From the NCBI RefSeq assembly GCF_032854445.1, contig NC_088301.1:49531116-49595115 (forward strand): DNA of 64,000 bases. Direction: 5' to 3'. A program made the position numbers and the translations under genes. Below, piece after piece: positions 26,001-38,460 of the stretch (position 1 is its first letter; every line of letters begins with the position of its first letter). This stretch comes from Liolophura sinensis. Taxonomy: Eukaryota > Mollusca > Polyplacophora > Chitonida > Chitonidae. The notes under the pieces were generated by a model that was given only the letters and a program-made list of their open reading frames with translations, did not search any database and was not told the DNA's origin.

Positions 26001-29000
26001 TTAAGCCCGTTAACCTGGCTTATCAGTCTCACCTGCTGTGGAGATCAGTCGTGCCGCTGGGTGGGACACGAGAGGCGCACAGCCTCCTCAACGTTTACTC
26101 GCCTAAATAAAACATAGGAAATGTCGTCATCTTTCATTTTGTCTTGTTTGTTTGTTTTGTTGTTAAGGGGCGGCGTGCTTATGTATTGTCCATACAATAT
26201 ATTCTCTTTGATTTATATATGGTATCTGATACATTAAGTGTTATAAATAGGCGCTGCACAATAGGGCTGCATTCTAGTCTCCATGTGTTTGTGTGTAATA
26301 TATACACACATCCTCGCTCGACCTACTTTTATTCCGCTGGTTACGTCAAACAACCAGTTTCACGACTTATATTTTACTCCCTCATATGACAGATATTTTC
26401 CGTCTGTGTGCATGTAACATTGACGCTAAAACGAACCAATCCAAACTTGACGACGCGGAAGCGATTTCCTGGGAACTGCTTCGTGACATTGTTCTACCTT
26501 TACACGTCCATATATGTAGAGCTAAATAGACTGAGAGGTACCAGAGAAGAATATCTCGGAGATATCCTGTGTTTGTACACTTCGGCGACATGAGGTACAC
26601 TTACACTGCGTATATGATATTTCAGTCATATATTACATTAGCCTTGCCTAAAAGACGGCCGAGTTTTCTTATTGATTGGCCCAGTTGTACCGCGGATATT
26701 TTTAGAACTGTAAATGTATATAAAGACATATTGCATATAAGTGTACACACAGACACCGTCGGTATAACGTATATGGGCATGGAAGTAAAGCGTTCATATG
26801 TTAACCTATATACCATCTTAAGGCATACCTGTGCGACTATATAATTGGGTCGGGAGGTAAATCGTCAGTCTAATCGCCAAACACTCTAGGAGTATACTTT
26901 TTCAAACTATGCAACTATTTGAAAATATCCGGTGACATGTTATCTGTAAACAGGCCATCAAAAAAACGTTACAAACGCGGATAGAGATTACGCCGGAATA
27001 CTTTTCAGCATAGGTTAATACCATTGCAGATCGTTGCCTGTTTACATCCCTGATGATCAAAATAACACCTTTTCTGGAGGTGACTTTAGATGTTCTATCG
27101 CTCCCATCAACTTTCGTCTGTCACACAAGGTGTGGACTGAGTATAAAGTTGACGACTGTATCACCGGTCGGTTTGTTGATTATGAACGCCCACAAGGCTG
27201 ACAAGTCCCCACTATACAGACTTACTACAAGCCCACAAAGTCCTAAAACACTTCACACAGCCATCTATGTAACTCGCTGATCCGAGCATTCCTCACATAC
27301 CCTAAATACCATAATACCTCTTAATAAGGTGGTAAGTACGCACAGGGACGGAAATACCAATGTCCGATGGGTGTCCACTTCAGTTCGCTAATCTGACAAC
27401 CATATACACTCTATAAGAAAATAAAAATCACGAACGCCAAACGTTTAGACGACCCCGCCCCCATACAAGGAAGAACTTCACACAGGTGTGCTTACATCCT
27501 GTACGCACGGTCCTATATGATAAAAAAGTCATGAAACTAAATCACGGCTTTGTCTTCAATCTGAAAATCATAAATAAGTATTTATTTACTAGTATATCAT
27601 TTGTCAACAATTCTTTCGTCACATGTATACTTTGTGGTTAGTGCAGTCAGACAGGAAGCAATAGTACTACCATTATGTTAATGTACGATTACCAACCGAT
27701 GATTACAGTCATCGTCACACTGCGATAATATGTGGACACGTATATATGAAGCCATGTTGTGAGCTTTGAATTCCACCCTAATTGTTTTTGAGTGTAGATG
27801 ACAAGCCTTTATGAAAGGGTGTTGGAGTACAGGAGTATAGAGCCTCAGGTCACCTCGTCAGGTGATTGCGATATTTAATCGGCATACCCTGTTCTATATC
27901 TATGTACTGAGAGACGGACTAGAAAGAATATCACTTGACTAAATCCACTTGTCTTACAAACGACTTAGTTTACACAAGTCAGATGAGTCTTTTTGTTTTG
28001 ATTACAGTAACAGTTGTATTTCTCTGGTGACGGTTCTTGAACACACAACAAACGATAAATATGTATGTCACTCTACTTTCGACATTTCATTGGTTTTCCA
28101 TTTTTCGCAATTGTCAATTGTCTTGAAATTCTTTAGCAGCCTCGGGCGAAATAACCTTCGAAAACAAACAGATCCAATCTTGAATTAATCGAATTCTTCA
28201 GAACCAAGTTGAATAATAGGCAGTTAATATTTCAATGAATCATGAACGCTTTGGCTTTTCTTGAGTTCAACATGCCATGGAAATATTGAATTTATAGATA
28301 TTATTCTGCTAGTAGGCTGTTTTGTTTCAAACTAAGGGATGTTTTGTGGGAAACAATTGGTGCCACCTGAATCTGAATTGGTGGCTTATATCGGGAATTC
28401 ATTTTTTTCATTCAAGCCCACATCCTAATCAGGGACAAGGTTTGAAGTGGATCAAAACAAGAACAAAAACAAAACAAAAACAACATTGCGTCATATAGTG
28501 TATAGTGAATGAAATAGGCATATTCAGATTCTACTAAGCTGCAGGCCTACATCGAGGATTACACCGGTTATAATACTACCTAAATTCCATCGAGCAATTA
28601 TTCGATGATCAAGGGTTCTATCTTGAACAAGTGAATTTAAGCAATAAATTAGAAAGGTTTCTATCAGTATCGGTCCATCAGTAATTCATTGTATAAGGGC
28701 AAACTACACGATAAAAACACCACCAGATCGGTTTTAACCTGTGGAAATTTTATACAGATTGTAAGAAATCGTTACTCCATATATAAAGTATCAAGTCACC
28801 ACTTCTATAGCGAAATCTCAAACAAAATATAAGCGTCATGTCCGACATTCGTATACCACGACTTGTAATATCAACGCAACAACTGGCGGTCACAAATTCC
28901 GTCTCCAATGCATTGAATCACATGAACAACACAAAACAATGTAACAGATAAAATCGTACTATCATGCAAAGCTCACCATCTTTCATTTTAGGAATTCGCC

Positions 29001-29400
29001 CAGGTATATAAACCCAAAATAAGTAATTTTATTACAGATACCTTATTATGGTCCTAACCCACACAGTAATGAGAAAGATAGATCCGTATATATTCGAGCT
29101 AATGAGTACAAACAGTCTGTATCAGACTCCAATTATAACAGTATCCTGCTGCTGAGATAATTGTAAGTATTGCGTAAGAGGATGTCACCGTCATGTTAAA
29201 TATTAGGGATTGTGCAGTGGAAAGTCTCCCGGCTTGGTCAAAACGTTAAAGTGTGTTCGGGACACACGTATACAGTGCACGTATAAGTCATACATTTTAA
29301 GTAAATATGGTAATTTTCCAAACCTTTAGTCAAGGGCGATTTATTAAATGTCAAACGCGGCGAACGTAGCCTTACATGAAAACGATTTCGAAATAGACTA
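20090..29400. other. Long spacer, no gene recognised
   Basis: Holds GTCACGTGAC at 20610-20619, an 11-C run at 21571-21581, a palindromic (AT)n at 24791-24812, the palindrome TTTCACGTGAAA at 24864-24875 and a 7-bp hairpin (TTCGCAC TGTT GTGCGAA) at 25953-25970. Minus-strand frames at 23638-23910 (91 codons with stop) and 24142-24453 (103 residues) show no recognisable family. Confidence 0.4.
24791..24812. repeat. (AT)n microsatellite
   Basis: AC, then alternating TA, then GT: a self-complementary 22-bp run. Confidence 0.85.
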
Positions 29401-29600
29401 NNNNNNNNNNNNNNNNNNNNNNNNNNNNNNNNNNNNNNNNNNNNNNNNNNNNNNNNNNNNNNNNNNNNNNNNNNNNNNNNNNNNNNNNNNNNNNNNNNNN
29501 NNNNNNNNNNNNNNNNNNNNNNNNNNNNNNNNNNNNNNNNNNNNNNNNNNNNNNNNNNNNNNNNNNNNNNNNNNNNNNNNNNNNNNNNNNNNNNNNNNNN
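29401..29600. other. Assembly gap, 200 N
   Basis: Exactly 200 unknown bases, a round placeholder length. The true distance between the flanks, and strictly their order and orientation, is not shown by the sequence. Open frames that cross it are meaningless. Confidence 0.98.
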
Positions 29601-32600
29601 CATTTGCAAAGTATGATGCAACCTCTTAGGCTTTAAAGAGAATATCGACTCGGCGTTTGGTTTAAAACCAAACCCGGGGTAAGTTAAGTACAACATTTTA
29701 TTAATAAAGATGTATCTGTGCGGCTGTCGATTTTTTTAAGGCGAGAGGTCACGATGTGATGTGGACGTGTGGTGGTGGGCCACATCTCTAACCAACAGCT
29801 TAGCCCACCCTCGTGTTGTTCGTGGCAGCGTAGTTTACACAATTAAGTTAGCGGCTAATTCTCACTGAATCCGAGCCACAATAAACCTTCCGCTTGTAAT
29901 AGAACACGCACTACAAAATGATTTGGCGTAGTGACTGTTTCCTTAGTCCAAATAATTTGCCGGTTCTGGACAATAGCGGTAGGGCGTAAAGCCGTGGCAA
30001 TGGTCCCTCGGTGTCCAGAGCCAATCTGTCACCTGAGACGCCTCCATTCTTAGCCATACTACCACTGTTAACTACATCTTTGTTTTCACCTGATTGCCGA
30101 TAATCGGGATCCCCTCACAGTGCGGTCAGATCAAAGGAAAAACACCGAAAAGCCTGCAGAACTTTGATACTTAACATTCCGAAGGTGGTCAGCCCAAAAG
30201 AAAGGCTCCTGTAGAAAAACCAGCTTAGAATCTCTAACCATACCACAGCCCCCTTTGTTACGACCTTCCGCACAGGTCGTGTCCAGCTATGGGGTGGTCA
30301 TTTCTGGCTTTCACCCGGTTGTTTGGCGCAGGCCGTAAGCTCAGTAAAACGACAACTTAATAACACCTGTCCCCGCTAAGGCATTTCTACGGCAATACCG
30401 GTTAATGAGATTAGAAAGTTTTCAAGTAGCTAGACACACTAATCTTTTAAGGGAGCCAACAGACCTTATTAAAGAATGCAGTCTGAAGAGTACACATAAT
30501 AGTCCTCGGATACAATGCTAGTTACATAGAAAAAACTTTGATAAAAATCAGAACATTGTATCAGCTTTGCCCGCTGTGATTTGTGCGGAAATAAGTGAAT
30601 GGCCCATCCGTGTGCCAAGTTAAATGGCACGATCAGAAGTTGTATTGAAGCCCCGTGGGTGTCGGAAGGAAGCGGTACGCAAAAGAGATGACCTGGGTGT
30701 GACTGGGTGGTCAAATTGAGTAACGATTTCTTGTTCGGAGCGGATTAAAGTACCATTGGCCAACCTTAAGGCATGAATTTTGATGAATTCTGCAACAGAC
30801 TGTTCCAAAGATGGAAGTATAAAGAAACTGAAATTTAGTTTCAGGGACAATTCCTGGATAGTATAATAAACTGCCATGCCTATTAATATACACAAAAATA
30901 GGCACTGTGAACAACGTACCATTGTACAACGAACATAGAGTACATTATAGCAATTATATTACAACTTATCTTGCATGTAATATCATTTTGTTTATATATT
31001 TGTTCGCTTTATCTCTTTTCTTTTACTTTAAAACATTATTTAAAAACAAAACAAAAAACAACTGTAAATAAAACACCCATTCTGTTAATCTGGGGTGTCT
31101 GTTGTATTGACTCGACATTATCACCGTGTCTCAGTAAATAAGTACATAAGTGACAGATCCAGGGACCTAAAGGTTTTATGAGAGCTTGTTATTTTCCTCT
31201 CTTCTCAGTTGTTTGATCCCACAATCAAACGACCAAGAGTACCCTGAGAAAGCGTACTCCTCGACCCCAAGATATTGCAGACACTATATTTGCTACAATC
31301 GAAGTTGGACTCCAGAATATCTGTGTTAACAAACTTTATTTTACAACAACAGTTATTAACGCTTATCGTTATTATCGTAATCCCCCAGTATACAGGAGGA
31401 AACCTGAAAAATGCTTTACTGCGTAATTCGTTCTTGGGTTAAAAGTCTTTAAGTCCTAACACTTAACATAAGACGACAAGCACAAAGTGTAAAGTTATTA
31501 TTATAAATTATAAACGTATTCTTTTCTTTTTCATTTCAAGTTTTAAGTGTAGACATAACTCCCAAAATATGAACAATGTGCTGTACAAACATGAGTACAG
31601 TATTAAAGATATTTATCTTGAGACATGTGAAAATTGAAGAGCTCATTTTCTAAACAACAATATTATTTGAAAATACATGTGTAGTTCCTGAAAAGTAGGT
31701 CCAGTCCTGTTTTCTACTATTTGCGGAAACTGCATCTTTTGTAACAATATTTCATTCAGGACAGTGACAGTTGAGTATGCGGGGTTTCCGACCAAAGTAT
31801 GCGAGGCTTCGGATTGTAATTTGAGTAAAACTGAATATTTTTTTGAAGATAAGATCCATTGGGGCTTAGCCACATGTGTTCAATTATAGCATGTAATGTT
31901 TGTTTTTAGCAAATCTGTCCGTTTGAGCAAATAACACATGAAGACGTTTCTTTAATGTTTTATAGTTTTAATGACGTCTTTCTCTCAGTGGAGTAATATT
32001 CCTGACGCACTGGGCAAAACCTGGATTTAACACAGTTTGAGCGTTCAAACAACTTTGGCATAACTTGCAAATTAATAGGCATTTGTTCAGCAGTTTCTTC
32101 TGGGCATTCCGTATTTTAAGATCACGATTATGCAGAATCTGTATATGTATCATTACATGTTATGCTAATTCTCCTGAACCTGAACAGTGGCTTTACGATT
32201 TCGAAAAAACTCCTGCTGCAGGTTAATATGCATATCGTTGTCTTTTTATAAAAGTGAAATTTTTCATTTTATTGGTTTCGTTCTCAGTAATTATGAATAA
32301 GTACACATCAAATGAATTTATAATTACCTCAGGCAAGTTTGAATAAGGGGGGAAATGCCAAAACTATGCTTATTGCCCTAGAGACAGGAAATTTGAGTAT
32401 ATTTCTTGTATTTTTAAGAAATCTTAATCTCCACACTTATATATGCATATGTATGCATCAGCCTTTTCACCCACAAGTGCCATAAAAAGACTGTTTTCGT
32501 TTCGATACGCGCCATGGTCTTGCTCCCAACGTGGGAGGGACAAACCTCTTCCGGGCTATCCCATCTATTTTTGGCTGCAGTCACGACCATTGAATCGATC

Positions 32601-33855
32601 TCCTGGAGCTGAATTATTTCTGTATCATCTCGTAGGGTACCAGTAGTTTAGTCCCATGAAAACTAAAGAAACTATAACATCGTTACAAAACATGAAAAAA
32701 ATAATTAAACCTTTGGGGAATATACTGTTTTTGCACTTGCGCAATCATTATTACATTATTAAGAGCTCTCTTCCTAAGATGTTTCTGGTTTATGTTCATT
32801 GACTCACAGAGTGACCTTTTTTAATAATGATTATAAAAAAAGGCACTCGAAGTAGTTCCTATCTTCACTTTCTATAATCCAGATGGATCACCCTAGTCTC
32901 TAATGTAATGCCGATGTTTTATTTCGCATGGTTTTTTTCGACCTCTGGAGACAGGGATGGTTTGCAGGGACGCTATTACGTGGGTGTGTGTCAGGTCAAG
33001 ATCAGGAGAGGGCTAGGAAGATTTGTAAACCAGTAGTAGCCTTTGTAAGCATTTCCCCTTACGCTAGAATGGCGTAACAGCGCATTTTAACAGCGCATTT
33101 GGATGTGTACGTTGGTGTAAATAAAAATCCTTTCGTTTCGGAGTCCGATATACAGGCTTAGTTTGGCCTTCCTCGGCAATGTCACGGTTCGGACGGTAGA
33201 ACTTCATGGGCGACCCAGTGGGGTTTACCAGGCAGCACCGTGCCTTATCTGTCGACGGACCATACGCTAGCTGGCTACACGGTGAAATCAATACAGCTGG
33301 CTCTCGTCCTACTGAATTCTGAACCCACATACACACACACATACCGTGGAGTAACTTCCTAGTAGACACAGCTAACACATTATACATCCTTATCTTTCAA
33401 ATAAATAAAACGTTCGAATGCCTCTTAATTCAGCACACTCATTGCATTTATCCTTATAGTAAACCCTGGTGTTATTTTTAGCCACAGGAATTAATACTTG
33501 CGTTTACTGAGAAGCGGGCTCGCCGTGCTACGGACTGTTTTACACATGCTTTGAGTCTACAATTTTCCTTCTATCGAGCGTCCGATACAGCGGAAGGCCT
33601 AGTTCTACACTGCACTCCTGACTGCATGCGACAGTCGCCCCTGAGAACGTAGATCATCAAACTAGTGGATGACGTCATTTTCCCAACGCGGGTTAAAACA
33701 GCTCTTACAGCTAAAAGTCTGATTCCCTGATTAAAACTCATATAACCTAGCACTGACCAATGTCAAAGCTGCCTACGAGCTTTTCCAATCCTACTTCAGT
33801 CCATCCATAAATGTAGCCTAATACAAGGTTTTTCATTCAACGATTCATTCAGCTA
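29601..33855. other. Spacer upstream of the P450 gene
   Basis: 29720-30450 is somewhat richer in G+C than its surroundings but has no exon I recognise. The minus-strand 107-codon frame at 33064-33387 matches no family I know. No RNA gene or mobile element seen. Confidence 0.4.
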
Positions 33856-33861
33856 AAGGTC

Positions 33862-33953
33862 CCGCCCATGTCTGCTCTGTGATTGGTCCATTAGATGTGT
33901 GACGCATTGTAATACTGACTATAAAGATGAGGTCTGAACAGTTATACTCACTA
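33862..33953 (+). promoter_or_regulatory. Candidate P450 core promoter
   Basis: Four core elements occur in conventional order and spacing: a GC box CCGCCC at 33862-33867, an inverted CCAAT box GATTGG at 33881-33886, a TATA box TATAAAG at 33920-33926, and an initiator-like TCACTA around 33949-33954, about 27-30 bp after the TATA box. Good splice donors follow (GTAAGT at 33975 and at 34261) and a strong acceptor lies just before the P450 start exon, so it is placed to drive that gene through a 5' UTR intron. Seen: motifs and spacing. Inferred: that it is used. Confidence 0.55.
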
Positions 33954-34260
33954 TACACATTGCTACACCTAGCTGTAAGTATTGATTGAGATTCTTTCAT
34001 TTATCACAATTCTGTTGTGGTATTAGCACAACTTTGGTACAGGAAACAAAGTTTGATTTAAGGACAAAGCTATTGGGTTAAGGACTCCGGCATAGTTTGT
34101 TACTCGCCAGTCATTGTTTTACTGGCAGTCAGTCGTGTATTTTGATTCACGGTCTCGCACCACGTGGGTTCTCAGTATTTCTGTTCCCCGAGTTAGCCCC
34201 ACTTTAATAGTATAAACAGAAACAAGGACTGTACCGGACAGAGAGGCCTTGACGTTTCAT
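33950..34260 (+). other. Candidate non-coding first exon of the P450 gene
   Basis: Starts at the proposed initiator. It could end at either of two consensus donors: CT|GTAAGT at 33974/33975, giving a very short 25-nt exon, or CAT|GTAAGT at 34260/34261, giving about 311 nt. The sequence cannot decide between them. Confidence 0.35.
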
Positions 34261-35831
34261 GTAAGTTTACTGTCTTTCCTCGTGTCACCTGTGTACGAAG
34301 CTGTCATGTTTCTTTATTTTCTTTTTTTTAAGCCTCATATTTTTGACAGTTATGTAGAGGCCAGGTAGCATTTCTTGTTATGTAGATTTAATCTCTAATA
34401 TTGTGTTACTTGTTGTCGTACTTATATTGGCTGTCTCGAAGAAGGACATGTATATAGAATTTATCTATGAGCAGTCTATTTCTTTAGAGATTGTTATTCG
34501 ATGTGAAACTTACATAGTGTAAAGGAGGGCAATAATTTAAATGAAGTTTTAATGGAGGCGGGATTTATCTGTGTGTGACGGCTGCAACTCTAATAAGTTT
34601 ACCCAGGTGTGCAGTTAGACAGTGCCTATCATCCCTCCAGGGGATATTGTATCTTGATGTCTTTTCCATTTTATGTGCCTTCCAGCTAATTGTATGCATA
34701 ATCGCAGCTTGTTAAAGATTGGCTCTCTATCATGCTTGAGAAAATGTTAAATTAGGGATAAAAGAACCTCTGATTGACACATGTCTAAATTTAATATATA
34801 GTCTTAAAAGTGAGGCGGATGGAACAGGCAATGATTGTGGCTGTTGAAGGAAGTAGGAACAGTTAGTTGTTTTTTCCGATGATGTCACAGCTATAGCCTG
34901 CTCTGTTGAGGTGATTGCGCGGGTTGTCAAGGTTGTTTTAAGTAGAGTTTATTATCTAGAAACGCAATGTTTTGGCTTACGAGTATGATTAGTCAATGTG
35001 ATCAGTGGTGTAAGTACCTGTAATTCTATAGTACGGACTTTCGGTGACAGGGCCAGCGGCGGTCGTGTTTATACTCCTAAATGAGGCTCTGGGCAAAGCA
35101 ACGAGGTTGACAAGGGGATGAAATACGCCAGACAGGGCTTGAATTCAACAACACGTCAGAGTTTCTCGTGTAGCTAAATCACCACAGTGAGTGTCGCTTT
35201 AAAGCGGGGGATTCCGCTATGATCGTAGAGTAACAACTAGGCCAGGAAGACCATCTGACGACACATCCCGGCATTTCCCAACATCGCATATATTAATATA
35301 CGTGATGTCACATACACGTGGTCAGACTCAGTCATGAGCCAGAACTACCGGCAAATGTCAGCATTATAGTGTCAGGTAACCGTCGATCCAAGTACTTACC
35401 TGGCGTTTAGTTATCGATCTAGTACTGACGGCTCAGCATAAGCTCACGCTCCTACTACTACGACACTAGTTCACATAGTAGCAGGTAAAGAGTTTTGTAT
35501 CAGTCGCCGATTTCAACCAGTTGAATCAGTTAAACAGCCGGTAAACCCCCTCCGATTGTAGCGCTGTTTTTATAGAAGGGGATTTCACTGAAGGTTTTAC
35601 CTGTTACTAGGAGTCCGTGTTTATAATCTGTTAGGCAGTAGCCCAGTCCAAGGCCGCCGGCAGAGTGCTGATTCAGTCCCCCTGAGTCACTGCAGTTAGG
35701 CCCCTTTAGCTGGTTGGCCAGCCAACCCCCTCTCACTCACAAACTTAACCGTCTAAGTCGAGCCGTGGATCAATAATCATCACCGATTGGGCCTTAAATA
35801 TAATGGAGCGTTTCCTCTCTCTTCCTTTCAG
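34261..35831 (+). other. Probable 5' UTR intron
   Basis: Runs from one of the donors above to an acceptor at 35830-35831 preceded by an excellent pyrimidine tract (TTTCCTCTCTCTTCCTTTCAG). A minus-strand frame of 68 residues at 35530-35736 is open but unrecognised. Confidence 0.4.
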
Positions 35832-36062
35832 ACGGTGAATCCACACGAATCACAAGTCCAACTTCGGACGGACCACATCAGCCCTTATATACAGAGTCTC
35901 ATCGTTGCCGATACTTTACCGTACAGAGTTGACGACAGGATTTGATTATTTACTTGAGTTGATCACCTGCTCTATCTCAACCATGGTCTCCGTTACTGGT
36001 TATCTAATTGTACTCCTTGGAGTTCTTATGGGAGCCTACTTCAGATTCTTTTACAGAAGGAG
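35832..36062 (+). CDS. P450 exon 1: 5' UTR end and membrane anchor
   Basis: The acceptor at 35830-35831 has a strong pyrimidine tract. 151 nt of UTR lead to ATG at 35983, with A at -3 and G at +4. Coding is 80 nt: a short polar start, a hydrophobic segment of about 18 residues (GYLIVLLGVLMGAYF), then FFYRRR. This is the usual signal anchor and basic stop of microsomal P450s. The donor GTAAGT begins at 36063. The exon ends two bases into a codon, but exon 2 must begin at a codon start to give the family sequence. One missing G at the exon end (AGG|GTAAGT to AG|GTAAGT) would explain this. Confidence 0.8.
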
Positions 36063-36738
36063 GTAAGTAACGTTGTTGTTGTTTTAATAGTTAAGATATT
36101 TATTACTTCACCCATATTAATTATGACTTAATGCTGGGCGCATCACCGTGTCACACTGAGTAACTTGCCTTGTCTCATTTTACCTGTTCTATGTCGATGC
36201 TTTGTTTTTCACAGTGTACCACAAATCTGATTTTAATATAATTGTTTTCCGCTTTCTTATGGATTTCCTCCAGGGGCATTTAGCTAATTGCAATTGATGA
36301 TATTTTTTAAACGTAAAATGTGTTGGTGCGGGGCGGAAATTCAAGTAGCCGACTGACACTGCTTATGGCGCTTCAAATCAATTGTCTCTAATATTTGAAG
36401 TTCCTTGAAATAGCAGAATGTTTACCCCTAGCTGCAAACTTCTTAACTGTATAACTTGCCGGGAGCTTCATGCCGACTTCCCGTAACCGGCTACGCTTTT
36501 CCCTGTCTCGCATCGTGCCTTAATGCTCTTATAAAGAAGCGATGACACTATTGCCCAGATAACCTGTCTATGTAACTGGCTACTGTAGCAACAAGTAGAA
36601 CAGCAAGCCCTCTTGCGGCAAAAGTTATGCCATTCTCCAACAAAGGTTATTAAGCGGTCGCGGGTAAAATTCCTTAAACAGATACTGATTTTTTCCCCGG
36701 CAAATATTTATGTTCCCTTTTCTCTCTACTGTGAACAG
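36063..36738 (+). other. P450 intron between exons 1 and 2
   Basis: 676 nt, GTAAGT to CAG, AT-rich in its first half. The 36613-36738 part stays open in the exon 2 frame but is not family sequence. Confidence 0.75.
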
Positions 36739-37696
36739 CGGAAGAACGAGCCTCCGTTGGTTACTGGACATTTTCTTTGGGGCAGCGGCGAGGACTTCTC
36801 TAAACAAGCTGTATCGTTTCTCATACACAGATGCCAAAAGACGGCCGGGATATATTTACCATTCGACTTCTGAACCAACATTTGACAATAATCATGGATC
36901 CCCACAGCTACGAAAATATGGCCAGAGAAAGGAATTTCGATTTCGATGCTATACAGAAACAAGTGAACAGGAATGTGTTCAATTTCCAGTTGGTAGACGC
37001 CAGGAAGATGCTGAAGGAAGCAGGGAAGACCGTTCGAGGGCCATCGCTTACCAAGGGTATGAGGGTCTTCTCTGAGCATCTTAATGAGAGCCTGTTCAAC
37101 GCGGGAACAATGGATATGAACGGCAACGATCTGCCTGCAAAGCCCTCGTCAGAATGGCAGACTGACGAGTTGAGAAACTTCACCTCCAAGACATTGTTCT
37201 CCGCAATGTTTTACACCATTTTCGGCAAGGACAGCAGCCTCGACCTGAGCAAGTTTGAGCCACAGATTGTCTACAGAAACTTTGATCAGTTCCACAAGTA
37301 CTTCAACTATCTTTGGCTGGGGGTACCCGTCTGGCTCTTCCCTAAAGCGGGAGATGCTTTGTCCGTGCTTGTCCAACAGCCCAGCTCAGAGGATTTTCTC
37401 TCCAGAAACGACCTTTCGGATTACATTCGATTCTCGATGGAATTCATGAAGGACCGTGGTCAATCAGAGTCTGACATTAAGGGTCACAACTTAGTCTACC
37501 TCCATGTTAACTACAACACATTCAGAGTTGCCTTCTGGTGCCTGTACAAAATCATAGGAGAACCGGAAAGCATTGGCTGCTCTGAAGAAAGAGGTTTCCG
37601 CAGCTGTAAATTCCAAGCTTTCTGGACGGTTTCCCGGAGAAGAAAACGACGACATCATGTTCAATCAACAAGAACTGGAAGACCTCCCCATATTAG
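36739..37696 (+). CDS. P450 exon 2: catalytic domain from hinge to I/J helices
   Basis: Acceptor at 36737-36738 (GTGAACAG), donor GTAAGT at 37697. Three frames are used in turn. 36739-36849 gives RKNEPPLVTGHF through HRCQKTAG. 36850-37574 gives the long run from DIFTI through MDPHSYENM, FPKAGDA, the I-helix segment with Asn-Thr at 37515-37520 and Phe-Trp at 37533-37538, to IGEPESI. 37576-37695 gives AALKKEVSAAV through FNQQELEDLPIL. The Asn-Thr...Phe-Trp I helix, in place of the usual AGxxT, is typical of CYP7/8 enzymes. One base is missing at the first switch and one extra at the second. Confidence 0.9.
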
Positions 37697-37917
37697 GTAA
37701 GTCCTGGCTTCTATTTGGATCCCCAGGGATGTCATAGTAATAACACTGAGCGCAAAGATATTTGGATTTAAATTTTCTTGATTGGTAAAGCTAAACATAG
37801 AAAACAAATCCATTTCTTAACAGGGATGGTTAGTTAAAAGTGGACAGGAAATATCTGATAAAACAGAGTGAATTTTAAGTAGAAAGTACACAATTAGTTT
37901 TTTTCTGTTTTTTTCAG
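37697..37917 (+). other. P450 intron between exons 2 and 3
   Basis: 221 nt, GTAAGT donor and a long T-rich tract before the AG. Phase 1. Confidence 0.85.
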
Positions 37918-38097
37918 ATAGCATCGTGCAGGAGACGTTGCGAGTGTCGAGCGGGGTGTTCATGGTGAGATATGTGACAGAGGACACCAAGCTTCACAAT
38001 GGACGACGGACAGACCTATTCCATCCGAGCTGGCGATAGAGTAGCCATATATCCTCCAGCAATTCATAAAGACCCGGAAATATACGCAGATCCAGAG
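37918..38097 (+). CDS. P450 exon 3: K helix
   Basis: The acceptor TTTTTTTCAG ends at 37917; the donor is GAG|GTAAAT at 38098. The first codon is split with exon 2 (G|AT, Asp), giving DSIVQETLR; the ExxR pair that ties the heme-binding core lies at 37932-37943. After EDTKL the frame gains one base (37995-37998) and continues from 37999 as MDDGQTYSIRAGDRVAIYPP and HKDPEIYADPE. Without the shift, translation stops at TAG 38037-38039. Spacing of ExxR to the PxxxHxDPxIYxDP segment is normal for the family. Confidence 0.9.
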
Positions 38098-38460
38098 GTA
38101 AATATAGCAAATTAATTTGCAATTAAGACGGCTAACAGCCTTAAATAAATTAAGTAAGAGAAGGAAATGACGAATGAAACTTTTTTCCGCCTGTCTTCAG
38201 AAGTTTATTTTGACTGAAGCCTGGTTGATACTTTATCTTAAACTGATCAGCCACTTCATTCAGCTGTATAGCTAAATATAAGCAGCGCCATTGAAGGATA
38301 GCACGATAAGAGGAAGAGCTCCATAAGAGAAAAAAGAGCTCCTGAAAAGGTTTATGTAGGTGTGTGTGGTGTTATCAGGAAGATCAAATTGTTTTAGGCT
38401 ACATGTGAACGTTACATATCAAGCAGTAGCTAATACATGTTTTCTGTTGTTTATTTACAG
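38098..38460 (+). other. P450 intron between exons 3 and 4
   Basis: 363 nt, GTAAAT donor and TTATTTACAG acceptor. Phase 0. Confidence 0.85.

Noticed and set aside
29238-29696. 152-codon minus-strand frame and the 93-codon plus frame at 29348-29629
   Set aside because: Both run through 200 unknown bases.
33064-33387. 107-codon minus-strand frame just upstream of the P450 promoter
   Set aside because: No family features; overlaps ordinary spacer.
36710-37075. 121-codon frame over P450 exon 2, joined to exon 1 by the literal splice phase
   Set aside because: It reads in phase with exon 1 but has no P450 similarity; the family sequence lies in the other two frames.
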